Source: Gammaproteobacteria bacterium (GTDB taxonomy: Bacteria > Pseudomonadota > Gammaproteobacteria > SZUA-229). From it: DNA of 62,869 bases. Where the stretch lies: NCBI GenBank assembly GCA_030148865.1, contig JASBSR010000005.1:1-62869 (forward strand), given 5' to 3'. The notes under the pieces are model-generated. The model worked only from the letters and a program-made list of their open reading frames with translations, was not told the origin of the DNA and searched no databases. Below are positions 18,972 to 27,450 of this stretch, one piece after another. Made by a program: the position numbers and the translations under genes. Within the stretch, counting starts at the first letter, position 1, and every line of letters starts with the position of its first letter.

Positions 18972-19673
18972 ATGAAAATGCTCACAACAAAAGGCAGCAT
19001 AACTACCCGCAGACAGTCCGGTTTCACCTTAATCGAAATTGCCATCGTACTGGTGATTATTGGTTTATTACTGGGCGGTGTGCTCAAAGGCCAGGAACTC
19101 ATCACGACTGCACGCGTGCGCGCGCTGAATAACACAGTCGATGGCATCACCGCAGCCTGGTTCAGTTTTCAGGATCGTTACCGCGCGTTTCCCGGCGATT
19201 ACTCACAGGCGAATACAAATTTGCCTGGAGCTCCGGCAAACGGCGGTGGTAATGGCCTGGTCGATACCGATGCTGAACGCGGTCTGGTCTGGGTGCATCT
19301 CGAAGACGCGGGTTATCTCACGGGGGGCTATACCGCAGTCAATATTCTGGCCACCGAGTACGGCTGTTCACCGCTCAACTGTCCAGACAATGGTTTTGGT
19401 TCGGGGATGAATTTAAGTTATGGCACCATGGTCACAGTCGGTGCTGTCAATGCGCACGAACTCATTACCGGCCGCGGTATCCCGGTGGAAGTGCTGGCTG
19501 AGCTGGATCGTAAAGTGGATGATGGCACCCCGGACAGTGGCATTATGCAGCTGGGTATAGACGGCACCAACTGGGCCAACTCCGCTGCCTGCGGAGCTGG
19601 AGCAGTTCCCAACATGACCTATCAGTTACAAAATCAGAGTTCAGACTGCGCTGCGGTATTCAGAAACTTCTAG
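18972..19673 (+). CDS. Type IV prepilin, possible major subunit
   Basis: With the start at 18972 (GAGAG upstream) the protein has 233 residues; the frame is open further upstream but lacks pilin features. The leader ends at Gly17 and the mature protein starts FTLIEIAIVLVIIGLLLGG with Glu at position 5. The globular part has several cysteines (YGCSPLNC, SAACGAG, SSDCAAV) that could make disulfide loops. The 156-base upstream gap and the downstream hairpin suggest a separately expressed, abundant transcript, so it may be the main pilin; this is inference. Confidence 0.85.
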   Translation: MKMLTTKGSITTRRQSGFTLIEIAIVLVIIGLLLGGVLKGQELITTARVRALNNTVDGITAAWFSFQDRYRAFPGDYSQANTNLPGAPANGGGNGLVDTDAERGLVWVHLEDAGYLTGGYTAVNILATEYGCSPLNCPDNGFGSGMNLSYGTMVTVGAVNAHELITGRGIPVEVLAELDRKVDDGTPDSGIMQLGIDGTNWANSAACGAGAVPNMTYQLQNQSSDCAAVFRNF

Positions 19674-19698
19674 GCAGACATTACCACCGGGCTATACC

Positions 19699-19730
19699 GT
19701 AAAAGAGCCCATTATTATGGGTTCTTTTAC
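19699..19730 (+). terminator. Hairpin after the prepilin gene
   Basis: Arms of 14 bases (GTAAAAGAGCCCAT and ATGGGTTCTTTTAC) pair around the loop TATT with one G-T wobble. There is no run of T after it, so it may be a weak terminator or an mRNA 3'-end stabiliser that separates the prepilin message from the ABC ATPase gene. Confidence 0.55.
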
Positions 19731-19749
19731 GTTAGCCAGGAACTGGCGC

Positions 19750-20490
19750 ATGAATGATTCGGTTATCAAATGCCACGCTGTGGATAAAGCGTACGCCAAC
19801 AAGGCAGTGTTACGCGAGGTCAGTCTCGAGGTGGCGGCCGGTAGCTTTGTCGGCCTGGTTGGTATGAACGGCAGTGGTAAAACCACACTACTCAAAACCC
19901 TGCTCGACCTCACCATCTGTGACAGCGGCAGTATCCAGTTATTTGGCCGCTCGCATCGCGATGCTGCTGCGCGCGAACAGATGGCGTATTTACCGGACAG
20001 GTTTGTGCCGCCTGCGTATTTGCGTTGCAAAGATTTTTTAAAGTACATGCTCGAATTACATGGCCGTGAATACAATAAAGAAAAAGTGGTGCGGTTATTC
20101 GCCGAACTGGAGCTGGAGCCAGAAATACTCACCGCCTCGGTGCAAAGCCTGTCAAAAGGCATGACCCAGAAGCTGGGTCTGATTGCCTGTTTGCTGAGTG
20201 AGAAACAACTACTGGTATTAGATGAGCCCATGAGCGGGCTTGACCCACGAGCGCGTGTGTTAGTTAAGCAAAGACTGGCGCACTTAAAAGCCCAGGGTGT
20301 TACCGTATTTTTCAGTTCGCACGCGTTGGCCGATGTCGAAGAAATAGCTGATGATATGGCGGTGCTGCATCATGGAAAACTGCTGTATACAGGAAGGACC
20401 GGGGAATTCATGCAACAGTACAAGGCAGAAACTCTGGAGCAGGCGTATATGAATTGTCTGAGCCAAACGAGCACAATCACGGCGCTTTAA
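19750..20490 (+). CDS. ABC transporter ATP-binding protein
   Basis: The start at 19750 follows an AGGAA site at good spacing; an in-frame ATG at 19717 lies inside the hairpin. The 246-residue protein has Walker A GMNGSGKTT near 37-45, a signature LSKGMTQKL instead of LSGGQ, Walker B LLVLDEPMSGLDP and the switch histidine in FFSSHAL. This fits export-type ATPases paired with ABC-2 permeases such as the one at 17289-18059. Its end is 27 bases from the convergent ntrC gene. Confidence 0.88.
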   Translation: MNDSVIKCHAVDKAYANKAVLREVSLEVAAGSFVGLVGMNGSGKTTLLKTLLDLTICDSGSIQLFGRSHRDAAAREQMAYLPDRFVPPAYLRCKDFLKYMLELHGREYNKEKVVRLFAELELEPEILTASVQSLSKGMTQKLGLIACLLSEKQLLVLDEPMSGLDPRARVLVKQRLAHLKAQGVTVFFSSHALADVEEIADDMAVLHHGKLLYTGRTGEFMQQYKAETLEQAYMNCLSQTSTITAL

Positions 20491-20517
20491 AAAAACATTT
20501 GCGGACTAACAGGTTCT

Positions 20518-21921
20518 TTAGCTTTCAAGTTCGAGTTCTTTAATTTTACGCGTTAGCGTATTGCGTCCCCAGCCGAGTAGTTTACTGGCATCATTTTTTC
20601 TACCACGGGTTTGTTTTAGCGCTGCCCTGATCAAGATGGTTTCCACCTGTGGGATCAGCTCTGAAATCAGCCCGGACTTTCCTGATGCCAGCACCTGTTC
20701 GACCTGTGCCTTAAGTGACTCCTGCCAGTCACTGCTGCTGTTCAGATCGGTATTGATGGTGGTGGTCTGCAGATCGGATGGTAAGTCTGAAAGATGGACA
20801 TGTTGCCCGGATGTCATCACCGCTAACCAGTGGCAGGTGTTTTCCAGCTGTCGCACATTGCCGGGCCAGTCCATGGTTGACAGGTACTGCTCGACTTCGG
20901 GCAAGAGAGTTTTCGGACCCATGCCTAATTGTTCTGTGGCGCGTTGCAAAAACAATCTGAGCAAGGCAGGTATGTCTTCGCGACGTTCGCGTAAAGCGGG
21001 TAACTGAATGCGAATGACGTTCAGGCGATGGAACAGGTCCTCGCGAAACAAATCTTGCTTAACCCGGGTCTCCAGGTTTTGATGAGTAGCGGCAATGATA
21101 CGGACGTCGACTTTGACCGGGGTGTGGCCACCGACTTTATAAAACACGCCATCAGAGAGTACACGTAGCAAACGGGTTTGTAGCTCGGCTGGCATGTCAC
21201 CTATTTCATCGAGAAATAGCGTGCCGCCATCGGCCTGTTCAAAACGACCTTTGCGCTGCGCCTGTGCCCCGGTAAATGAACCTTTCTCGTGACCGAAGAG
21301 CTCTGATTCGAGCAGGTCTTTCGGAATAGCCGCAGTGTTGATTGCAATGAATGGACTATTTGCGCGTGGACTATGCCGGTGCAGGGACAGTGCCACCAGT
21401 TCTTTACCGGTACCCGATTCACCAGTAATCAGCACGTTAATATTTGATTTGGACAGGCGACCGATGGCACGGAAGACTTCCTGCATAGAAGGGGCTTCAC
21501 CAATAATTTCGGGCAGGTTGTTTTTTGAGCTTATCTGTGAATCGGTTTCGTGTTTTTTTGCTGAAGCACGCTGCACTAGCGCGATGGCATCATCAATATC
21601 GAAAGGTTTTGGTAAATATTCAAAGGCACCGCCTTCGTAGGCAGACACGGCACTATCAAGGTCAGTATGCGCGGTCATGATGATCACGGGAATCAATGGC
21701 CAGGACTCAGATAATGCTTTTAGCAAGCTCAGGCCATCCATGCCCGGCATGCGAATGTCAGTCAGAATAGCGTCAGGTTCGTTGTGCTGTAATTGTTCAA
21801 CCACGCCATCGGCACGATCAAAACTGGTAACGTGCATACCGGCATTCTCCAGTGCTTTTTGCAGTACCCAACGAATCGAGTCATCATCGTCGATGACCCA
21901 GACATTAATTGTGTCACTCAT
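20518..21921 (-). CDS. glnG: Nitrogen regulation response regulator NtrC
   Basis: NtrC is the sigma-54 activator of nitrogen-starvation genes. The start at 21921 overlaps the ntrB stop by 8 bases and gives 467 residues; in-frame ATGs further upstream would lie within ntrB. The receiver has D11-D14 and phospho-acceptor D55 ([11 protein letters not shown]). The AAA+ core has GESGTGKE, the sigma-54 loop GSFTGA and [10 protein letters not shown], and the end is a Fis-type HTH ([17 protein letters not shown]). It probably acts at the sites described upstream of glnA, ntrB and nirB. Confidence 0.95.
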   Translation of the reverse strand: MSDTINVWVIDDDDSIRWVLQKALENAGMHVTSFDRADGVVEQLQHNEPDAILTDIRMPGMDGLSLLKALSESWPLIPVIIMTAHTDLDSAVSAYEGGAFEYLPKPFDIDDAIALVQRASAKKHETDSQISSKNNLPEIIGEAPSMQEVFRAIGRLSKSNINVLITGESGTGKELVALSLHRHSPRANSPFIAINTAAIPKDLLESELFGHEKGSFTGAQAQRKGRFEQADGGTLFLDEIGDMPAELQTRLLRVLSDGVFYKVGGHTPVKVDVRIIAATHQNLETRVKQDLFREDLFHRLNVIRIQLPALRERREDIPALLRLFLQRATEQLGMGPKTLLPEVEQYLSTMDWPGNVRQLENTCHWLAVMTSGQHVHLSDLPSDLQTTTINTDLNSSSDWQESLKAQVEQVLASGKSGLISELIPQVETILIRAALKQTRGRKNDASKLLGWGRNTLTRKIKELELES

Positions 21922-22981
21922 GTCCATTCTCCAGTGGTAGCAACAGGCTGAAAACAGTGTTGCCAGGTTCACTCTGGCAATCGATCAAACCGCCATGCTG
22001 ATTAATTAATGATTGTGCGATAGATAGTCCAAGGCCAGTGCCTTCTGCATGGCCTGTGACCATGGGTAAAAATATTTTTTCGCGTATGTTTTCAGGAATT
22101 CCCTCGCCGTTATCGATGATGTCGATTTGCGCGACCAGTGAATAACTCTGGTGGCCGATGGCATAATTACGTCGCGCGCGTGTGCGATAGATAATCGTGC
22201 CCTGTTCGTGCGTGGCGGCTACTGCATTGCGCGTAATGTTGAGTAATGCCTGGATGACCATCGACTCGTCGGCGAAAAGCTCCGGCAGACTGGGGTCATA
22301 ATCGAATTCGAAAATTAAGTCACCGACCTCCGCCTGCACTAGTTGTTGAGTGTGTTCGAGTAACTGGTGGATGTTGACGTGCGATTTTTGTGGCACATTA
22401 CTCGGGCCGAGCATGCGGTCGACCAGATTTTGTAAGCGGTCGGCTTCGCGAATGATAATACTGGTGTATTCCTTGTCAGCCTCGGTTTCGAGCTTGCGCT
22501 CCAGCAACTGGGCAGCACCGCGCAAGCCACCGAGCGGATTTTTAATTTCGTGGGCGAGACCGCGCAACAGGCTGCGGCTGGCTTCGTGCTGGCTGAGCAA
22601 ATGCGCCTCCTGAGCGATCTTACGGTGCCGCCCCATGCTGACGAATTCGACCAGCATGGAAGCGTGCGGCTGGCGATGTTCCAGCGGTGACACCATATAG
22701 TCGACAGCGAGTTTATGGCCGGTGTGGCTGGTGAGATTCGCCTCGTATACCGCGTAGGGGTGGCGGGTGATCAGGGAGCGCTCAAGACGGTCAAAAAACT
22801 CGTGTTCTTCAACAATCAGCTCGTGTATCGATTTGCCGTAGGCGCGGTGATTACTGATATGAAACATCATTTCAGCGGAAGGATTCATATATTCGATACA
22901 GAGCTGATCGTCGACGACCACAGTGGCCGAGTGGAGATTCTCAAGAATTAACTGGGGCGAGACCGGGGTTCTGGTATTCAT
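21914..22981 (-). CDS. glnL: Nitrogen regulation sensor histidine kinase NtrB
   Basis: NtrB phosphorylates or dephosphorylates NtrC under control of PII. The 355-residue soluble protein has an N-terminal PAS domain (ATVVVDDQLCIEYMNPSAEMMF), a phospho-acceptor helix with the His in RGLAHEIKNPLGGLRGAA, and an ATPase domain with N box LLNITRNAVAA and G box GTGLGLSIAQS. It is transcribed into ntrC with an overlap. Confidence 0.95.
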   Translation of the reverse strand: MNTRTPVSPQLILENLHSATVVVDDQLCIEYMNPSAEMMFHISNHRAYGKSIHELIVEEHEFFDRLERSLITRHPYAVYEANLTSHTGHKLAVDYMVSPLEHRQPHASMLVEFVSMGRHRKIAQEAHLLSQHEASRSLLRGLAHEIKNPLGGLRGAAQLLERKLETEADKEYTSIIIREADRLQNLVDRMLGPSNVPQKSHVNIHQLLEHTQQLVQAEVGDLIFEFDYDPSLPELFADESMVIQALLNITRNAVAATHEQGTIIYRTRARRNYAIGHQSYSLVAQIDIIDNGEGIPENIREKIFLPMVTGHAEGTGLGLSIAQSLINQHGGLIDCQSEPGNTVFSLLLPLENGHE

Positions 22982-23145
22982 TGCTATCTACTCTGCAAAA
23001 TCCGAACCAGTTTTTGCATGGCCATGCGCCAGCCACGGTATTAATTTTTGCCATATAAAATCAGTGAGATACTGGCCATTGGTGAAGCCAGAAAGGCGCC
23101 GCACTGGAGCCAGAGGCGGGATTTACACGGCGCAGCGACGAGTAT

Positions 23146-23160
23146 GCACCATAATAGTGC
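23146..23160 (-). promoter_or_regulatory. NtrC-type binding site upstream of ntrB
   Basis: On the minus strand the sequence is GCACTATTATGGTGC, matching the NtrC core GCAC-N6-GGTGC and identical to one of the glnA sites. It lies about 165 bases before the ntrB start, suggesting autoregulation by NtrC. Nearby sigma-54-like sequences (22994-23009 and 23015-23031, minus strand) are imperfect in placement or spacing. Confidence 0.6.
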
Positions 23161-23194
23161 GTAAACGCAATACTAGATTGGGCCGACCGCTAGA

Positions 23195-23824
23195 TTAATT
23201 GGCAATGCTGGTGGCTGCTGGTGCGGGTCCGGGCCGGTAATTCGTGCCCTGAGGGCCGGGATAGACGGGTTGGCCTGCAGTATTCATCGGTGTCAGGCGG
23301 CTGGCGCCGGGTTTGTTGAGGAGTAGTGACTGGCGGTGCATGAAGAACGTGACTTCGGCACTTTTGATCAGGCTGGTGCCTTCCTTGTCGGTGACCACGG
23401 CCTGAACGCGGTGCGTGCCGCGGCTGATATCGGGTATCTGGGCTGCTGGAGTGGTGCTATTGCGGATCAGGACGTAGCCATCGACCAGAATATTGATGGT
23501 ATGCCCCGCTTTAATATTCAGTTTGGGCGTGAGTTGCAGGCTGACTGAAAGCAGACCGGGATTACTGCGAATGGTCTCATTTGCGGTCGGGCTGGTGATG
23601 CTAAGGCTTGAGTAAGAAGCACGGGGCTCAGCCTCGGGTTCAATCGCTTCAGGCTTAGGCTTTTCCAGATGCACTGTGTTCGGGCTGGGGGTGGGAATCA
23701 CTTCCGCATTTGGGCTGGGCTGATCACCAAAAACTACATTGCCTTCGCTATCTACTGATTTATAAATCACCGCGTTCGCGACCAGCGGTGCGAGCAATAA
23801 TAACAGTAGCAGGGGCTTGAACAT
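23195..23824 (-). CDS. Exported DUF4124-type protein
   Basis: The start at 23824 gives 209 residues beginning with a signal peptide (FKPLLLLLLLAPLVANA). The mature N-terminus VIYKSVDSEGNVVFGDQPSPNAEVI fits the short DUF4124 domain often found in exported gammaproteobacterial proteins. The rest includes an Ig-like stretch (SSLSITSPTANETIRSNPG to VTFFMHRQSLLL) and a Pro-rich tail. Such genes are commonly seen between glnA and ntrB; function is unknown. Confidence 0.82.
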   Translation of the reverse strand: MFKPLLLLLLLAPLVANAVIYKSVDSEGNVVFGDQPSPNAEVIPTPSPNTVHLEKPKPEAIEPEAEPRASYSSLSITSPTANETIRSNPGLLSVSLQLTPKLNIKAGHTINILVDGYVLIRNSTTPAAQIPDISRGTHRVQAVVTDKEGTSLIKSAEVTFFMHRQSLLLNKPGASRLTPMNTAGQPVYPGPQGTNYRPGPAPAATSIAN

Positions 23825-23873
23825 AGCTGGAGCATAGCGCTTTATTATCCTGCTGGCAAAGCCATGTGCCATA

Positions 23874-23902
23874 AAAAAAGCCCCGTCAGGCGGGGCTTTT
23901 TT
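23874..23902 (-). terminator. Rho-independent terminator after glnA
   Basis: Arms AAAAAAGCCCCG and CGGGGCTTTTTT flank a short loop. On the minus strand this is a GC stem followed by T residues, 20 bases after the glnA stop. Confidence 0.88.
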
Positions 23903-23921
23903 GGCGGATTAGCATCCAGCT

Positions 23922-25331
23922 TTATACGCTGTAGTACATATCGTACTCACACGGATGAGTCGACATGCGCAGGCGCTGCACTTCGTCGTACTTCAGATCG
24001 ATGAAACCGTCGATCATGTCGTCATCGAAAACACCACCGACTTTGAGGAATTCGCGATCGGCATCCAGAGCCTTGAGTGCTTCGTCGAACGAAGTTGCCA
24101 CCTGTGGAATCTTGGCTTCTTCTTCTGGTGGCAGGTCATAGAGGTCTTTGTCGGCAGAGTCACCAGGGTGAATCTTGTTCTGGATGCCGTCAAGACCAGC
24201 CATCAGCATGGCAGCAAAGCACAGGTATGGATTGGCGGTGGAATCACCAAAGCGAACTTCGATACGACGGCCTTTAGGATTGGTAACGTAAGGAATACGA
24301 ATCGATGCAGAACGGTTACGCGCAGAATACGCCAGCATCACAGGCGCTTCGAAGCCGGGGACAAGGCGTTTGTAACTGTTGGTCGAGGCATTGGCAAAAG
24401 CATTCAGCGCTTTGGCGTGCTTGATAATACCGCCAATGAAAAACAGCGCAGTTTCCGACAGGCCGCCGTACTGGTCGCCTGAGAACAGGTTTTCGCCACC
24501 TTTGGCCAGCGAGATATGCACGTGCATACCGTTACCATTATCACCCACTAAAGGCTTGGGCATGAACGTTGCGGTTTTGCCGTAAGCGTGCGCCACATTG
24601 TGTACGCAGTATTTGTAAATCTGGACTTCGTCAGCCTTGCGCACCAGGGTATTGAACAGACCGCCGATTTCACACTGGCCTGCGGTGCCAACTTCATGAT
24701 GATGAACTTCGGTCATGCAGCCCATTTCTTCCATGGTCAGACACATAGCTGAACGCAGATCCTGCAAGGAGTCGACAGGTGGCACGGGGAAGTAACCGCC
24801 CTTGACGCCCGGGCGATGGCCCATGTTGGCGCCGTCATAATCTTTACCGGTATTCCAGGCAGCTTCTTCAGACTCAACCTGATAAAACACATTGCCCATG
24901 ATGTCGCCCCATTTCACGCCGTCAAAGACAAAGAATTCGTTTTCAGGACCAAAGTAAGCTGTATCAGCGATCCCGGAGGCCTTAAGGTAGGCCTCCGCGC
25001 GTTTACCGATAGAGCGCGGGTCGCGGTTGTAGCCGGTCATGGTTGCGGGTTCGATAATATCGCAGGTGATATTGGCTGTGGTTTCCTCGCAGAAAGGATC
25101 GATGACTATGCTGTCCGGATCGGGCATCAGAATCATGTCAGATTCATTAATGCCCTTCCAGCCAGCGATCGAGGAGCCGTCAAACATCTTGCCTTCGCTG
25201 AACACATCTTCATTAACGGTGTGCGTAGGAACAGTGACGTGCTGTTCTTTGCCCTTGGTATCAGTGAAGCGGAAATCCAGGAACTTTACGTTTTTTTCCT
25301 GGAGCATTTTTAAAACGTCACTTGCAGACAT
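23922..25331 (-). CDS. glnA: Glutamine synthetase type I
   Basis: GlnA makes glutamine from glutamate, ammonium and ATP and is the central entry point for nitrogen. The 469 residues are standard for the dodecameric enzyme. Motifs include [27 protein letters not shown], the ATP-site region [11 protein letters not shown] and [14 protein letters not shown]. The adenylylation loop DLYDLPPEE is present, so control by GlnE-type adenylylation is expected. The promoter region carries a sigma-54 element and two NtrC sites, consistent with the downstream ntrBC genes. Confidence 0.98.
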   Translation of the reverse strand: MSASDVLKMLQEKNVKFLDFRFTDTKGKEQHVTVPTHTVNEDVFSEGKMFDGSSIAGWKGINESDMILMPDPDSIVIDPFCEETTANITCDIIEPATMTGYNRDPRSIGKRAEAYLKASGIADTAYFGPENEFFVFDGVKWGDIMGNVFYQVESEEAAWNTGKDYDGANMGHRPGVKGGYFPVPPVDSLQDLRSAMCLTMEEMGCMTEVHHHEVGTAGQCEIGGLFNTLVRKADEVQIYKYCVHNVAHAYGKTATFMPKPLVGDNGNGMHVHISLAKGGENLFSGDQYGGLSETALFFIGGIIKHAKALNAFANASTNSYKRLVPGFEAPVMLAYSARNRSASIRIPYVTNPKGRRIEVRFGDSTANPYLCFAAMLMAGLDGIQNKIHPGDSADKDLYDLPPEEEAKIPQVATSFDEALKALDADREFLKVGGVFDDDMIDGFIDLKYDEVQRLRMSTHPCEYDMYYSV

Positions 25332-25402
25332 TTGGTGTACTCCCGAGTGTCAATTAGAAAATCCCGCCGGCGGCGGTAACTATATTATGTAACGGCGTAG
25401 TT

Positions 25403-25418
25403 TGCACGAAATGTGCCA
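25403..25418 (-). promoter_or_regulatory. Sigma-54 promoter of glnA
   Basis: On the minus strand the sequence is TGGCACATTTCGTGCA: a perfect -24 TGGCAC, a GG-to-GC spacing of exactly 10 bases and a -12 GTGCA. It lies about 72 bases before the glnA start codon, with NtrC-type sites further upstream. Confidence 0.85.
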
Positions 25419-25481
25419 GCCTTGAAAAGCCATATGTGGTTGTTTTTTTTGGTGCAAACCAACATATTTTGGGCCTCGTAC

Positions 25482-25496
25482 GCACTATTATGGTGC
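25482..25496 (-). promoter_or_regulatory. NtrC-type site 1 upstream of glnA
   Basis: GCACTATTATGGTGC fits GCAC-N6-GGTGC. Its centre is about 97 bases upstream of the transcription start predicted from the sigma-54 promoter, a normal enhancer distance. Confidence 0.8.
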
Positions 25497-25511
25497 GCTA
25501 GATATATTGTC

Positions 25512-25526
25512 GCACTAGACTGGTGC
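25512..25526 (-). promoter_or_regulatory. NtrC-type site 2 upstream of glnA
   Basis: GCACTAGACTGGTGC fits GCAC-N6-GGTGC and is centred 30 bases from site 1, about three helical turns, allowing cooperative binding on one face. It lies just past the stop codon of the CDF transporter gene. Confidence 0.8.
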
Positions 25527-25527
25527 G

Positions 25528-26670
25528 TTAGTGGAAACTGAGCTCGGCTTCGCCAACTCCGTTGACCCGCATACTGGCTTTACGAAACAGCTGCTTGAGG
25601 TGCTTGGCCTGATCCAGAGAATCGAGCTGAGCCAGCGGCAGGCTGGCTTCAACGCATATTTTGCCACTCAGATAGTGCAGCGTAATGTCGTTAATGCCAG
25701 TGAGCCCCGGGATCTGGCTCCATTCATGATTGAGTGTCATGATCAGCTCGCTACGTGTCGGCAACCCCTGGTTTTGTGCCGAGAGCTCATCGTCTTCCGG
25801 ATCAATGTGCACGGTAACATCGTTGATCTCTTCAAAAGACTTGATCAATGAGCGCTCTACTGTTTCGGAAATATGGTGACCTTCTGAAACACTCAGCCTG
25901 GGCGAGACCATAATATGCACATCGACCAGCGCGTTCTGCCCCATGCGCCGGGTGCGCAGCATGTGTAGTTCGCAAACGTCTTCGTGAGCGAGTATTTTGG
26001 CGCGGATTTTTTCCACGATTTCGGGGTCCAGCGCGGTGTCGACCAGTTCCTGGATGCTGTTATAGCCGAGTTCAAAACCGATTTTTATGATCATCACTGC
26101 CACCACGATAGCGGCAAACGCGTCGAATCTGGGCATGCCCATCTGGGCGCCGAGAATACCGATTAGCACAATAATCGAAGACACCGCGTCGCTGCGATGA
26201 TGCCAGGCATTTGCTGCCAGCATGCTGGAGTTAATACGTTTGCCAATGATGCGGGTGTAGTGATACAGGGCTTCTTTGCTGAAAATCGAGAAAGCTGCGA
26301 TCCACAGGGTATACCGTGCAGGGGTTTCGATGATGGCATCGTCAACCAGATGCATCATGCCATCGTAGGCCATGCCCAGACCGACAAGAATCAGCAGTAC
26401 GCCGAGGCCGACGGTGGCGATGGTTTCAAAGCGGGCATGACCATAGGGATGGTCTTCGTCGGCGTCCTCGCCGGCGTGTTTCGCAGCGAACAAAACCATG
26501 CCGTCGCTAATCAGATCAGACAAAGAATGCAGACCATCTGCGATCAGTGCCTGCGAGTGTCCCCAGTAGCCACCGAGTAATTTGGCGATAGACAGAACAA
26601 TGTTAATCACCACACCCCAGAGAGTGACGATGTTGATTTCGCGTCTGCGTTGTTCGAGTGTGTAGGCCAT
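25528..26670 (-). CDS. Cation diffusion facilitator (divalent metal exporter)
   Basis: CDF proteins export Zn2+, Fe2+, Mn2+ or Co2+ by proton antiport at the inner membrane. The 380-residue protein has about six membrane segments, the metal-site motif ADGLHSLSDLISD near residue 41 and HPYGHARFE near 74, then a cytoplasmic domain with a histidine-bearing region. It has roughly 80 residues more than E. coli FieF at the C-terminus. The metal cannot be told from sequence alone. It runs toward glnA, and the glnA control sites begin right after its stop. Confidence 0.88.
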   Translation of the reverse strand: MAYTLEQRRREINIVTLWGVVINIVLSIAKLLGGYWGHSQALIADGLHSLSDLISDGMVLFAAKHAGEDADEDHPYGHARFETIATVGLGVLLILVGLGMAYDGMMHLVDDAIIETPARYTLWIAAFSIFSKEALYHYTRIIGKRINSSMLAANAWHHRSDAVSSIIVLIGILGAQMGMPRFDAFAAIVVAVMIIKIGFELGYNSIQELVDTALDPEIVEKIRAKILAHEDVCELHMLRTRRMGQNALVDVHIMVSPRLSVSEGHHISETVERSLIKSFEEINDVTVHIDPEDDELSAQNQGLPTRSELIMTLNHEWSQIPGLTGINDITLHYLSGKICVEASLPLAQLDSLDQAKHLKQLFRKASMRVNGVGEAELSFH

Positions 26671-26709
26671 GCTGGTGTGGTAATGCTGAAAATAACAGGT
26701 GCTAGTGTA

Positions 26710-27276
26710 TCAGGATACGTCGCCCAGATCGTACAGCGTGTTGAGATTAGTAAAAGCTGCGGCATCTGCAAACTCGACCCTGGTCGCATCGTGGTCTGCA
26801 ATCCAGTCCATCAGCCTGTGCTGGTGTTGCGCGAGTGCGAGCTCGAGAGCCGCCTGCAGCTGCACGGAGATCAGCAGGGCAAGCTGCTGCCGCCCCTCGC
26901 TGGTGGCGACTGCCAGACCCTGGTTCGAGACCCTCGGCAGCAGGCGCTGGCTCAGATCGTTGGGTAAACAGGGCATATCACAGGCGACCACCAGTGCCAG
27001 CTCATGCTGGCATTCAGGCAGGCAGCTGGCGATGCCCGCGAGAGGGCCCGCGTAGCCAGTCTGGTGGTCAGCACACACCGGATACCCGTAGCCTGCATAC
27101 CTCTCCAGGTTGCGATTTGCACTGATCACAATGTCGTCTGTCTGCGGTGCAACGCGAGCAATGATGTGCTCGACTAATGGCTGACCCCGATATTTGACCA
27201 GGCCTTTGTCCCTGCCCTGCATGCGCCGCGCCTGGCCCCCGGCGAGTATGATACAGCTGATATGTTGTTGATTCAT
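26710..27276 (-). CDS. mobA: Molybdenum cofactor guanylyltransferase MobA
   Basis: MobA joins GMP to molybdopterin to make the bis-MGD cofactor used by DMSO-reductase-family enzymes such as the nitrate reductase in this window. The start at 27276 gives 188 residues beginning CIILAGGQARRMQGRDKGL, the nucleotide-binding motif, followed by YAGPLAGIASCL and ACDMPCLP. It ends 40 bases before the CDF gene start. Confidence 0.93.
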   Translation of the reverse strand: MNQQHISCIILAGGQARRMQGRDKGLVKYRGQPLVEHIIARVAPQTDDIVISANRNLERYAGYGYPVCADHQTGYAGPLAGIASCLPECQHELALVVACDMPCLPNDLSQRLLPRVSNQGLAVATSEGRQQLALLISVQLQAALELALAQHQHRLMDWIADHDATRVEFADAAAFTNLNTLYDLGDVS

Positions 27277-27450
27277 ATAGATACTGCAACTGGTCCACAA
27301 CGGTTATCGGAGTTTTAAAACAGAGATTACCAGTTCCATGAAGCTTTGGCCTGATCTGAATTAGGCAGGTGATGCCGGTGAGCCTGGAACAGGGGCATTC
27401 TGGATATTTAGATCGAGGCTGTATCAATATGATAAATAAGTACTACTAAA

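Noticed and set aside
22994-23031. Sigma-54-like sequences upstream of ntrB
   Set aside because: One has correct spacing but would put the start only about 2 bases from the start codon; the other has 11-base spacing.
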